A stretch of DNA of 44,771 nucleotides. It comes from Candidatus Gastranaerophilales bacterium. GTDB taxonomy: Bacteria; Cyanobacteriota; Vampirovibrionia; Gastranaerophilales; Gastranaerophilaceae. Under the pieces are notes generated by a model. It was given only the letters and a program-made list of their open reading frames with translations. It was not told where the DNA came from and searched no databases. The stretch is taken from contig CALVAQ010000018.1 in the NCBI GenBank assembly GCA_944325595.1, forward strand, positions 1-44,771. The letters run 5' to 3'. Position numbers and translations under genes: made by a program. Of the stretch, positions 1-7,501 are shown piece by piece. Every line of letters starts with the position of its first letter. Within the stretch, counting starts at the first letter, position 1.

Positions 1-232
1 CAGTCGGATAAAATTAAAAGTTTTTGTTGAACTTTAGCTTCGCTAAAGCTTCAACGGTGAGCTACGAGCACAAAAAAAGAAATATCTCTTATATTATTGT
101 AGCTCAGTCGGATAAAATTAAAAGTTTTTGTTGAACTTTAGCTTCGCTAAAGCTTCAACGGTGAGCTACGAGCACAAAAAAGAAATATCTCTTATATTAT
201 TGTAGCTCAGTCGGATAAAATTGAAAGTTTTT
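1..232. repeat. 104-bp tandem repeat with two dyads per unit
   Basis: Two full units start at 1 and 105 and a third, diverging after about 25 bases, starts at 208. The spacing is 104 then 103 because an A-run loses one base. Each unit holds two inverted repeats. In unit 1, GTTGAACTTTAGC (26-38) pairs with 42-55 around a TTC loop with one bulged base. TGAGCTAC (58-65) pairs perfectly with GTAGCTCA (99-106). The junction between units reads GTAGCTCAGTCGGATA, which looks like a tRNA D-arm, but no complete tRNA is visible. It lies just downstream of the minus-strand ftsY and is cut by the window edge, so the copy number is unknown. Confidence 0.9.
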
Positions 233-283
233 GTTGAACTTCTACCTCGCTAAAAATTTTGAATATGCGGAAACAAATCAGTT

Positions 284-1273
284 TTAACTAAAAAGGGCTT
301 TGACAAACTCCTGAGCATCAAAATCCTTTAAATCTTCCATCTTCTCACCGACACCAATGAGTTTTACCGGCAGCCCCATTTCCTTTGCAATAGCAATGAT
401 TATCCCGCCTTTTGCCGAACCGTCAAGTTTTGTCAGAGCAACACATGTCAAATTTACACATTCCGTAAACACTTTTGCCTGAGACAGCCCGTTTTGTCCA
501 GTATTTGCATCAAGCACAAGAATTGACTCACGAAGAGATTCCGGAGCATTTTTGTCTATTACGGTTTTTATTTTGGAAAGCTCCTGCATAAGATTAAACT
601 TGTTCTGCAGTCTTCCTGCAGTATCAACGAGCACAACATCATAATTCTCATTTTTAGCTTTTTTTATTGCATCAAAAACGACAGAAGCCGCATCAGCACC
701 GTCATTTCTGACAATATCGGCGCCGGCTCTTTTGCTCCAGATGTCCAGCTGTTCTTCGGCTGCCGCACGGAATGTATCGCCTGCTGCAACCAGAACTTTT
801 TTGCCCTGCATTTTAAATCTGTTTGCGAGTTTTCCTATCAAAGTAGTTTTTCCGGCACCGTTTACGCCGACAATAAAATATATATTAAGCTCATTATCTT
901 TGTAATTCAGTGCGTTTGAGCCTGCGGAATTTAGTATTTGAGAAAATTCGTTTTGCAGATATTCCCTGACCTGAGAAGGTTTCATTGAGTTCTTTTTTCT
1001 GAGTTTGTCGACAATATCAGCCGATGTATTTACGCCCAAATCCGCTTTAATCAGCAATTCTTCCATATCATCGAGGATAAATTCATCAAACTCCTCTTCC
1101 TGTTCAACTTTCTGGACAATGTTGCCGACAAGAGACTCGCTTGTTTTTTCAATTGTTTTTTTTAAGGATTCAAAAGTCAGAGAAAAAATATTTTTCTTCT
1201 CCGCTGTTTCCTGAACAGGAGCCTCATTTTGCTCCTGATTGTTTTCATTTTTTTTCTTAAAAAAATCAAACAT
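284..1273 (-). CDS. ftsY: Signal recognition particle receptor FtsY
   Basis: This is the SRP receptor GTPase, which docks Ffh-ribosome complexes at the membrane. The 329 residues show a short charged N-terminus (1-30), an N-domain helical bundle (about 35-115) and the NG GTPase domain. Visible motifs are the P-loop GVNGAGKT (136-143), the DTFRA box (166-170), DTAGR (217-221), TKLD (281-284) and the closing GVGE (307-310). The acidic A domain seen in E. coli is essentially absent, as in many short FtsY proteins. The ATG at 1273 lies 5 bases after the nusB stop, so nusB-ftsY is probably one transcript. Its partner ffh is at the far end of the window. Only the fine start choice is uncertain. Confidence 0.97.
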   Translation of the reverse strand: MFDFFKKKNENNQEQNEAPVQETAEKKNIFSLTFESLKKTIEKTSESLVGNIVQKVEQEEEFDEFILDDMEELLIKADLGVNTSADIVDKLRKKNSMKPSQVREYLQNEFSQILNSAGSNALNYKDNELNIYFIVGVNGAGKTTLIGKLANRFKMQGKKVLVAAGDTFRAAAEEQLDIWSKRAGADIVRNDGADAASVVFDAIKKAKNENYDVVLVDTAGRLQNKFNLMQELSKIKTVIDKNAPESLRESILVLDANTGQNGLSQAKVFTECVNLTCVALTKLDGSAKGGIIIAIAKEMGLPVKLIGVGEKMEDLKDFDAQEFVKALFS

Positions 1274-1278
1274 AAATT

Positions 1279-1953
1279 TTATGCTTTTTCTTTATCTCTG
1301 GCTTTCTTTTCATCAACAACTTTGCCTAAAATACCGTTGATGAAAGAAGCGGAATCATCTGTCGAATATTTTTTTGCAAGTTCAAGAGCTTCATCAATAA
1401 CTACCTTGACAGGAACACTGTCTACATACAACAGCTCGGCGATTGCTATACGCAAAATATCTTTGTCTATTTTCACAAGACGTTCAATATCCCAGCCTTT
1501 TGCAAATTTTTTGATTAACGAATCAATCTCTCCGCTGTTTTCTTTGTATATACTTGCTATTTGAAGAACATAATTTTTGACTTCTCCGGTATATTCAAGA
1601 GCTGTCATTTCGGCTATTTCGAGAGCCAGAACAACTTTTTCGCAAATTCCGAGGAGTTCATCAAGCTGTTTTTTCAAATCCGAAGTCATGGGAAGAGCAA
1701 CAGGCACATTTTTTGCCTGAAGCGGTCTTTCCAAGTTCACAGGACTGTCAGCTTCATAATTTTCAACCTGTTCTTTCATTACATTAATAGAACCTACAGA
1801 GGTCTTCAATTCCTCTATAGAACTGTTTGTAAGTGTACGAACGGATTTTAGTATAATGTCTTCAAATTCTGTCTGGTTGTATTGTGTAATTTTTTTATCA
1901 AATTGTGAAAATAAAATTAAAGCCAGTTCTCTAGCAGCTCGTCTTGCTTGCAT
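1279..1953 (-). CDS. nusB: Transcription antitermination factor NusB (long cyanobacterial-type)
   Basis: NusB binds boxA RNA with S10 (NusE) during rRNA antitermination. The start MQARRAARELALILFSQ matches the family N-terminus. The C-terminal half (about 158-212) carries the diagnostic stretch DKDILRIAIAEL, then VVIDEALELAKKYS and FINGILGKV. At 224 residues it is about 80 longer than the E. coli type. The extra residues lie in the middle, as I recall for cyanobacterial NusB, which also begins MQARR. The ATG at 1953 has a good Shine-Dalgarno (AAAGGA, about 8 bases upstream on the minus strand). It is divergent from the glycosyltransferase at 2062 and directly upstream of ftsY. Confidence 0.95.
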   Translation of the reverse strand: MQARRAARELALILFSQFDKKITQYNQTEFEDIILKSVRTLTNSSIEELKTSVGSINVMKEQVENYEADSPVNLERPLQAKNVPVALPMTSDLKKQLDELLGICEKVVLALEIAEMTALEYTGEVKNYVLQIASIYKENSGEIDSLIKKFAKGWDIERLVKIDKDILRIAIAELLYVDSVPVKVVIDEALELAKKYSTDDSASFINGILGKVVDEKKARDKEKA

Positions 1954-2061
1954 ATATCATTTCCTTTTTGTTTTCTGCTTGTTTTTTTATTATAGACAGA
2001 AAAAAAACAATTTAAAAGAATTATTTGCAAGAAACTCTCAATTTATATAAAATAATAAATT

Positions 2062-2814
2062 ATGGAATGTATGCAAAGAAAAAAAGAGCCGGTACTTGGG
2101 TTTGAGGTCGATTTATACAGCTTTGAAGAAGCCCTGCAGGCAGTTAATGGTTATTTAAAAGAAAATAAAGGAATGCAGATTGTCACAATCAACCCCGAGA
2201 TGATATCTCTGGGAAAGAAGAACAGTGATTTCGGCAGAATACTGAATTCTGCAGATCTCGTTATACCGGATGGCGTAGGGATTAAACTTGCATTAAAAAT
2301 CAAAGGGATAGAACAGGAGAATATCCCCGGCATAGAATTTTCACAAAAACTTATCAAACTCTGCGAGCTGGAAAATTATACTATAGGTCTTCTCGGTGCA
2401 AAAGAAGAAGTGGTTCAGCAGGCAGCAAAAAACATAAGACAAGAATACCCGAATTTGAATATTACATACATCAGAAACGGTTATTTCGATGCACAGGAAC
2501 AAGAAATCATAGAACAGGAACTCAAAGCTGTTGCGCCGAGGGTGCTGTTTGTCGCTCTGGGTGCGCCAAAACAAGAGTTTTTTATAGCAAAATTAAAAGA
2601 GGAAATGCCCTCTACTATTTTTATCGGAGTGGGCGGAAGTTTTGATGTATGGTCAGGGTTGACAAAAAGAGCACCGGAAATCTGGCAGAAAATGGGTCTT
2701 GAGTGGCTGTATCGGACAATTAAGGAACCGTCAAGATTTAAAAGAATCTTTCCTGCTTTGCCATTGTTTTTGGTTCGGGTTATAATAGAAGCAATAAGAG
2801 AGAAGCTTGGCTAA
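2062..2814 (+). CDS. WecG/TagA/CpsF family glycosyltransferase
   Basis: This GT26-family enzyme (250 residues) would transfer a sugar, typically N-acetylmannosamine or its uronate, onto a polyprenyl-linked intermediate in cell-surface polymer synthesis. Family signatures are VTINPEMI (about 41-48), the VIPDGVG motif with the likely catalytic Asp70, LGAPKQEFFI, and GVGGSFDVWSG followed by APEIWQKMGLEWLYR near the C-terminus. No membrane segment is obvious, in keeping with peripheral membrane association. The start is either ATG 2062 or ATG 2071; neither has a strong ribosome binding site. The stop is six bases before the ftsE ATG, so it probably leads the ftsEX transcript. The exact sugar and polymer cannot be told from sequence. 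Confidence 0.9.
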   Translation: MECMQRKKEPVLGFEVDLYSFEEALQAVNGYLKENKGMQIVTINPEMISLGKKNSDFGRILNSADLVIPDGVGIKLALKIKGIEQENIPGIEFSQKLIKLCELENYTIGLLGAKEEVVQQAAKNIRQEYPNLNITYIRNGYFDAQEQEIIEQELKAVAPRVLFVALGAPKQEFFIAKLKEEMPSTIFIGVGGSFDVWSGLTKRAPEIWQKMGLEWLYRTIKEPSRFKRIFPALPLFLVRVIIEAIREKLG

Positions 2815-2820
2815 CAAAGT

Positions 2821-3495
2821 ATGATACAACTCAGAGGCGTAACAAAAAAATATAAAAATAACTATGCTCTCAGGAATATAAATCTTGATATCATGTCAGG
2901 AGAGTTTGTGTTCATTACCGGTTCTTCCGGTGCAGGGAAATCCACATTGATGAAGCTTCTGTACAAAGAAGAAACCCCGACAACAGGCAGCGTAATGATT
3001 GGCGGAATAAATATCGCAAACCTTCCGTCGGAAAAAGTCCCGAATTTGAGACGTTGTATGGGTATTGTTTTTCAAGATTACAAACTTTTGCAAAACATGA
3101 GTGTATATGACAACTGTGCTTATGTAATCAGAACTCTTGGTATGAGTTCCAGAGAAATTGAAGCCAGAGTAACAGGTGCGCTCAAGGTTGTAGGACTTAT
3201 TGACAAAATGAAAGCAAAGCCGTCAGAGCTTTCAGGCGGTGAACAGCAGAGAGTTTCTATCGCAAGAGCTATAGTAAACGGACCTCCGCTTTTAATTGCG
3301 GATGAGCCAACCGGAAACCTTGACCCGAAAAACTCTCTTGAAATTATGCAAATTCTTGAACAAATTAACCAGAAAGGCATCACGGTACTGGTTTCCACGC
3401 ATGACCATACGATGGTTGATTATTTCAGAAAAAGAGTTTTGACTCTTGAGGCAGGACAGATTATCAGAGATGTCCAGGCCGGCACTTATGAATAA
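2821..3495 (+). CDS. ftsE: Cell division ATP-binding protein FtsE
   Basis: This is the ATPase of the FtsEX ABC-type complex, which couples divisome signals to peptidoglycan hydrolases rather than moving a solute. The 224 residues hold a Walker A GSSGAGKS (34-41), a Q-loop in VFQDYKLL (83-90), the ABC signature LSGGEQQR (137-144), Walker B LLIADEP (157-163) and the D-loop GNLDP. The VFQDYKLL form is characteristic of FtsE. ftsX follows 16 bases downstream, which supports FtsE over other small ABC ATPases. Confidence 0.96.
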   Translation: MIQLRGVTKKYKNNYALRNINLDIMSGEFVFITGSSGAGKSTLMKLLYKEETPTTGSVMIGGINIANLPSEKVPNLRRCMGIVFQDYKLLQNMSVYDNCAYVIRTLGMSSREIEARVTGALKVVGLIDKMKAKPSELSGGEQQRVSIARAIVNGPPLLIADEPTGNLDPKNSLEIMQILEQINQKGITVLVSTHDHTMVDYFRKRVLTLEAGQIIRDVQAGTYE

Positions 3496-3511
3496 GTTAT
3501 GAGTAAAAAAT

Positions 3512-4423
3512 ATGAGTGATTCTACAAGAAATATAATAAAGAAAAAAGTAAAAGCACACATTCCGAAAGACTGGCTGAAAGAGCTCAGGATAGTGTACAG
3601 AATTACTATTGAAGCAATTTACGGCATCAAAAGAACCGGCTGGATAAATCTCGCCATCGTCGCAATAATTTTTGCTATTATGACAATTTTTGGCTTTTTC
3701 CTGAGGACAACACTTTCCTTGCCTTCTTTTATCAATGCACTCGGTAATGCACTGGAGATTTCCGTATACATTAAGCCGAATGCCGATACCAATGAAATCG
3801 CAAAAAGCATAAAACAAATTGACCATGTCGAAAGAGTAAAAATTATTCCGAAGGAAAAATCCTGGGCGGAGATGAAGCGTGAATTTGATATGGCAAATAT
3901 GGAAAATCCGCTGCCGGATACTTTGCATGTAAAAGTTGATAAACCCGAAAATATTACTCCAGTATTTAACAAAATAAAATCAAGCACGGGCGTAGAAGAT
4001 TTGAATTATGCTAAGGATATTGCAAAAAAAATGCAGACAGTGAACAATGTGGTTCACTCCACTACATTATTCACAATGTTTATTGTCGCAATACTGACAA
4101 TTACAATTATCAACAATACTATTGAGCTGGTAATACAATCAAGAAAAGAAGAAATAGAAATTATGCGACTTATGGGGGTCAGCAACTGGTACATAAAAAT
4201 ACCGCTGATTCTTCAAGGTGCAATATACGGCTTTTTGGGGGCATTTTTCTCTTTGTTCCCCCTGAACACCATAAATAATATGATAATAAAAGTTCATCAA
4301 TTTTTTGCCGTTCCGGCTCCGGTACTTGCAAACAATATAGTAATACTGGTATTATTTATTATAGCAATAGGCTTTGCCTCGGGCGGCAGCTTACTTTCAA
4401 TTAAAAAACATTTACAGGTGTAA
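3512..4423 (+). CDS. ftsX: Cell division protein FtsX
   Basis: This is the membrane partner of FtsE. The 303 residues show a cytoplasmic N-terminus, a first membrane segment near 45-67, an extracytoplasmic domain of about 110 residues (periplasmic regulator of hydrolase activators), and then three membrane segments in the C-terminal half. Between the second and third lies the coupling region RKEEIEIMRLMGVS, typical of FtsX. A six-codon reading frame (ATG at 3499) sits just before the start and is probably meaningless. The HDOD gene begins two bases after the stop, indicating translational coupling. The peptidoglycan hydrolase it controls is not in the window. Confidence 0.95.
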   Translation: MSDSTRNIIKKKVKAHIPKDWLKELRIVYRITIEAIYGIKRTGWINLAIVAIIFAIMTIFGFFLRTTLSLPSFINALGNALEISVYIKPNADTNEIAKSIKQIDHVERVKIIPKEKSWAEMKREFDMANMENPLPDTLHVKVDKPENITPVFNKIKSSTGVEDLNYAKDIAKKMQTVNNVVHSTTLFTMFIVAILTITIINNTIELVIQSRKEEIEIMRLMGVSNWYIKIPLILQGAIYGFLGAFFSLFPLNTINNMIIKVHQFFAVPAPVLANNIVILVLFIIAIGFASGGSLLSIKKHLQV

Positions 4424-4425
4424 TT

Positions 4426-5229
4426 ATGAGTATAGATGCGAATAAACTGTTAGAACAAATAAAAGAACTTCCTGCAATGCCTAATGTTATTGTTAAGGCT
4501 CTCGGAATTATAAAAGACGATACATCAGGAACAAAAGAGCTTTCCGATATCATGGCATATGATCAAGCTCTGACATCTCAGGTGCTTAAACTCGTAAATT
4601 CCGCATATTACGGTTTTGCACAAGAAATTACCTCCGTAAGCAAAGCGCTTGCATTGCTCGGTATGACACAAACAAGAAATATCATTATTGCGGTAGCAAT
4701 GAAACCAATGCTTACATCCCAAGGCGGAAGAGATATGTGGAAACATTCTCTCAAATGCGGTGTAGCAGCAGAGTGTTTGGCAAATCTTACCGGAGTGGCT
4801 GATCCTGCAGATGCTTTTACTATCGGTTTTTTGCATGATATAGGAAAAATTCTTTTAAATATAGCTGATACAATGACATATCAAAAAGTCAGAACGATGG
4901 TAAAAAATGGCGAAGATGTCATTGATGCTGAAAACGAAATGTTCGAAACAAATCATGCTGATTTGGGCTTTTTACTTGCAAAGAGATGGAAATTGTCTGT
5001 TCTTCTTGCAAACTGTATCAAATATCACCATGATCCTTTGTCTTCATCAATGCCGCAGGTTAGCACGCTGGCTTACCTTGCAAACAAACTTTCGCATGAG
5101 GAGCCGGACGTTTTTGATGAAGATTTGGTTAAAGAACAACTCGGGCTTGAAGTAAGCCAGATTATGGAATTAAGAGATACCGTAACGGAAAAAAGCAATG
5201 TCTTGTTCTCTACGCTTGGCGGTAATTAG
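4426..5229 (+). CDS. HDOD domain signalling protein
   Basis: This is a single HDOD domain filling most of 267 residues. It starts with the family pattern LPAMPNVIVKAL (about 15-26) and continues with LTSQVLKLVNSAYYG (49-63) and SVSKALALLGM (71-80). It keeps an HDIGK motif (137-141), which many HDOD proteins lose, so residual metal binding is possible. A second histidine pair is seen at KYHHDP. HDOD proteins usually act as signalling or regulatory modules without known catalysis. No GGDEF, EAL or receiver domain is attached. The start is two bases from the ftsX stop, so expression is probably coupled to the division genes, with pilin-like genes downstream. The function here is unknown. Confidence 0.9.
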   Translation: MSIDANKLLEQIKELPAMPNVIVKALGIIKDDTSGTKELSDIMAYDQALTSQVLKLVNSAYYGFAQEITSVSKALALLGMTQTRNIIIAVAMKPMLTSQGGRDMWKHSLKCGVAAECLANLTGVADPADAFTIGFLHDIGKILLNIADTMTYQKVRTMVKNGEDVIDAENEMFETNHADLGFLLAKRWKLSVLLANCIKYHHDPLSSSMPQVSTLAYLANKLSHEEPDVFDEDLVKEQLGLEVSQIMELRDTVTEKSNVLFSTLGGN

Positions 5230-5262
5230 TATTAAGTATTACATTAAAAGATAGGATTTTAT

Positions 5263-5916
5263 ATGAGTATAAAAAAATCTGCATTTTCTTTGTCTGAAAC
5301 TCTTTTGACACTAACAATAATTGGCGTAATAGCGGCACTGACAATTCCTGGATTGAAAGAGTATTCTGATGAGCAGCAATACGTTGCTGCAGCAAAGAAA
5401 GCATATACAGTTGCACAATCAGCAACAATGATGGTTGAAACAAAATACGGTGATTTACGCTGGTGGCCCTGGTCAAATACTGAAGAGGTCAAAAACAGAT
5501 ATATGGCTGTTTTGAACACTATGCCCATGTCCGGAGATGCGTATACATACAAAAGTTTTGGCTCTTCCGGCGGTTCCGGCACAATAAATAATACAAACTG
5601 GTTTCAAACCACAGACGGTATGATATGGAGAGTTGCTCAAGCAGAAAGTTCCGGCGCTTCTGCCGTAGGTACAATCTACATTGATACAAACGGAGCTGCT
5701 TCTCCTAATGTAATAGGCGTTGACTTGATGGCATTTCTGGTTACAAATGACGGTGTATACCCGATAAGCACAGGTGAATGGAGTTGTACCAATTATGTTA
5801 TAGCATACGGAAAAATGCCCTGGTTAACTGACAGTTCTTATAGCAGCTGTCCTGCTGATAATTCTGCAGAAAATCCCGGTTCTGGGCAGGCAGATACCGG
5901 TGAGTCAACAAATTAA
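5263..5916 (+). CDS. Type IV prepilin-like protein (pilin A of tandem pair)
   Basis: A short leader MSIKKSA is followed by the prepilin N-terminus A-FSLSETLLTL with Glu at mature +5 and a hydrophobic helix to about residue 30. A prepilin peptidase should cut before Phe8; Ala rather than Gly precedes the site. The remaining soluble domain (217 residues in all) has an Asp-rich turn DTNGAASPNVIGVD (141-154) and two C-terminal cysteines (174 and about 196) that could form a pilin-type disulfide loop. The ribosome site is AGGA about 8 bases before ATG 5263. It precedes a related gene by 15 bases. It could be a minor pilin or a type II secretion-like pseudopilin; no assembly ATPase is in the window. 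Confidence 0.88.
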   Translation: MSIKKSAFSLSETLLTLTIIGVIAALTIPGLKEYSDEQQYVAAAKKAYTVAQSATMMVETKYGDLRWWPWSNTEEVKNRYMAVLNTMPMSGDAYTYKSFGSSGGSGTINNTNWFQTTDGMIWRVAQAESSGASAVGTIYIDTNGAASPNVIGVDLMAFLVTNDGVYPISTGEWSCTNYVIAYGKMPWLTDSSYSSCPADNSAENPGSGQADTGESTN

Positions 5917-5931
5917 CGAATTGGAGGTTGT

Positions 5932-6582
5932 ATGTCTGAAAATAAATCTGCATTTACTTTAGCAGAAATACTTATTACACTTATGATAATAGGTGTTATT
6001 GCCGCAATGACAATTCCCGGCTTGCAACAGGATGCACAGATTCAAGCAAATGTTGCCGCAGCAAAAAAAGCATACTCAACTGTTTCTAATGCAACAAAAG
6101 AAATAAAAACTGCAAAAGGTCCGATTCGATTCTGGGATATGTCTTCTGCAAAAAATGTAGCTGATTTGTACAAAGAAAGAATAAATATCAATCCATATGA
6201 TATTAAGTCTTATCCTATAAAAAATGTTGACGGCACTGACGGTGATTCGTCATCTATGTTTGGTCAAGGAAATTCATTTATGTCAGCAGACGGAATGTTT
6301 TTCTTTATTGTAGGAGTAAGCGGCACGTGTACCGGTGACGGAGCAAACACATGCTTTCGTGTAAACGTTGATACAAATGCCCAAAAAGGACCTAACAAAA
6401 TAGGTTTTGACTTAGTTTCTTTCGTCGTTACTCCTGAAGGAGTTATTCCTGCAGGAACACCGCAGCCTTCTTCCGGCAGTGATGCCGGCAACGGAGCAGA
6501 TTCCGGCACTACAGATACTGCTCCCTCCGGCGGATGGGACAAAACTGTTCAAATTATTACCGAAGGAAAAATCAGCTGGTAG
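5932..6582 (+). CDS. Type IV prepilin-like protein (pilin B of tandem pair)
   Basis: This is a 216-residue paralogue of the preceding gene. The N-terminus MSENKSA-FTLAEILITL fits prepilin processing before Phe8 with Glu at +5. Both proteins share the helix continuation AAAKKAY and a Gly-x-(I/L)-R-(F/W)-W motif near residue 65. The Asp-rich turn is DTNAQKGPNKIGFD (147-160), and the paired cysteines are at 133 and 141, earlier than in pilin A. A Ser/Gly/Asp-rich low-complexity stretch (about 178-202) precedes the end GWDKTVQIITEGKISW. A strong GGAGG ribosome site lies before ATG 5932. A terminator follows directly, ending the operon that began with the glycosyltransferase or ftsE. Confidence 0.88.
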   Translation: MSENKSAFTLAEILITLMIIGVIAAMTIPGLQQDAQIQANVAAAKKAYSTVSNATKEIKTAKGPIRFWDMSSAKNVADLYKERININPYDIKSYPIKNVDGTDGDSSSMFGQGNSFMSADGMFFFIVGVSGTCTGDGANTCFRVNVDTNAQKGPNKIGFDLVSFVVTPEGVIPAGTPQPSSGSDAGNGADSGTTDTAPSGGWDKTVQIITEGKISW

Positions 6583-6602
6583 TTTTTTTAGATTATATGT
6601 AC

Positions 6603-6636
6603 AAAAAAGAACGCTTATTATAAGCGTTCTTTTTTG
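6603..6636. terminator. Bidirectional intrinsic terminator
   Basis: A perfect 15-bp stem (6603-6617 with 6621-6635) closes a TTA loop. It has A-runs on the left and T-runs on the right, so it works for both the plus-strand pilin operon and the minus-strand gene ending at 6654. Confidence 0.92.
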
Positions 6637-6653
6637 TATCAAAATTTGTTCTT

Positions 6654-7361
6654 CTAATGTTTATCTGTCATAACAAACAGACTGATTAAATCATTCAATG
6701 CTACAGCTTGTTTTTTGTAGTCTTGAACCTGTTTTTCCAGTGAACGAATATTGTTTTTGTACTCAGCAATAGTTGACAGACATGCTTTTGCTGAAGCCGT
6801 AATATTGTCCTGTCCCTGCTGTGCTTCTTTCAAAACACTGTTCATTGAAATACCGAGCGCCTCCATTGTCTGACGGATAATTTGAGCACCGGTCTGTTTT
6901 GTGACACCCTGCGGAAGCTGCATGATAAGTCTTTTTAGAACAGCTACATTCGCAGGCATGGCATATGATTTTTGAGGAGCAACATTTTTGATTGCCGGTT
7001 GTGCATTAAAAATCTCTTTTTCGTCAAACATCGGAGTTTCCTCAAAATTGTAATTATCCTCATCAAAGCCTGTTGAGAAGTCTTCTTCAGAAGTTTGAAC
7101 AACTTCTGTATTGTCGTCAAATGCAGAAAAATCGCCTGCCTCATTATTTTCCATTGAAAAATCAGAAAAATCATTGTCCAAACTGATATTGTCAGTGATA
7201 GTTTCCGTATAATTTTCAACAGGTGCTTCTGCTTCTTGTATAGGAGCCTGAACAGGTTCTTCAATACTGTCTTCTATTGGCTGAATTTCAATTTCTGCCT
7301 GTTTTTTTAACGCTTCTACTATTTTTTTTCCTACCCCTGTCGGTATTCTGTTTTCTGCCAT
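6654..7361 (-). CDS. Acidic low-complexity protein with C-terminal helical domain, unknown function
   Basis: I do not recognise a family for these 235 residues. Residues 1-25 are a short basic/amphipathic segment (IPTGVGKKIVEALKKQ). Residues about 26-125 are strongly acidic and rich in Glu, Asp, Asn and Pro, probably disordered. Residues about 130-230 form a helical, partly coiled-coil domain (IIRQTMEALGISMNSVLKE, then heptad-like EKQVQDYKKQAVALNDL). No signal peptide or membrane segment is seen. The layout (N-terminal anchor, acidic linker, coiled coil) resembles a cytoplasmic scaffold or adaptor, but this is inference. It is convergent with the pilin operon and shares its terminator. Confidence 0.8.
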   Translation of the reverse strand: MAENRIPTGVGKKIVEALKKQAEIEIQPIEDSIEEPVQAPIQEAEAPVENYTETITDNISLDNDFSDFSMENNEAGDFSAFDDNTEVVQTSEEDFSTGFDEDNYNFEETPMFDEKEIFNAQPAIKNVAPQKSYAMPANVAVLKRLIMQLPQGVTKQTGAQIIRQTMEALGISMNSVLKEAQQGQDNITASAKACLSTIAEYKNNIRSLEKQVQDYKKQAVALNDLISLFVMTDKH

Positions 7362-7501
7362 GTCTACTAACCTTTTTCTTTATTTCATAAAAAATTATAT
7401 AAAAAATATAACTATTTTTCAAAAATATTTACAATATATTAAGTTTGCATGTATAGATTTTTCAATAAGAAAGTCGGATAAAATTTTGTTTTATATACAG
7501 A

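Noticed and set aside
1005..1214. Plus-strand frames inside ftsY and nusB
   Set aside because: They are low-complexity reverse-strand shadows of clearly conserved genes.
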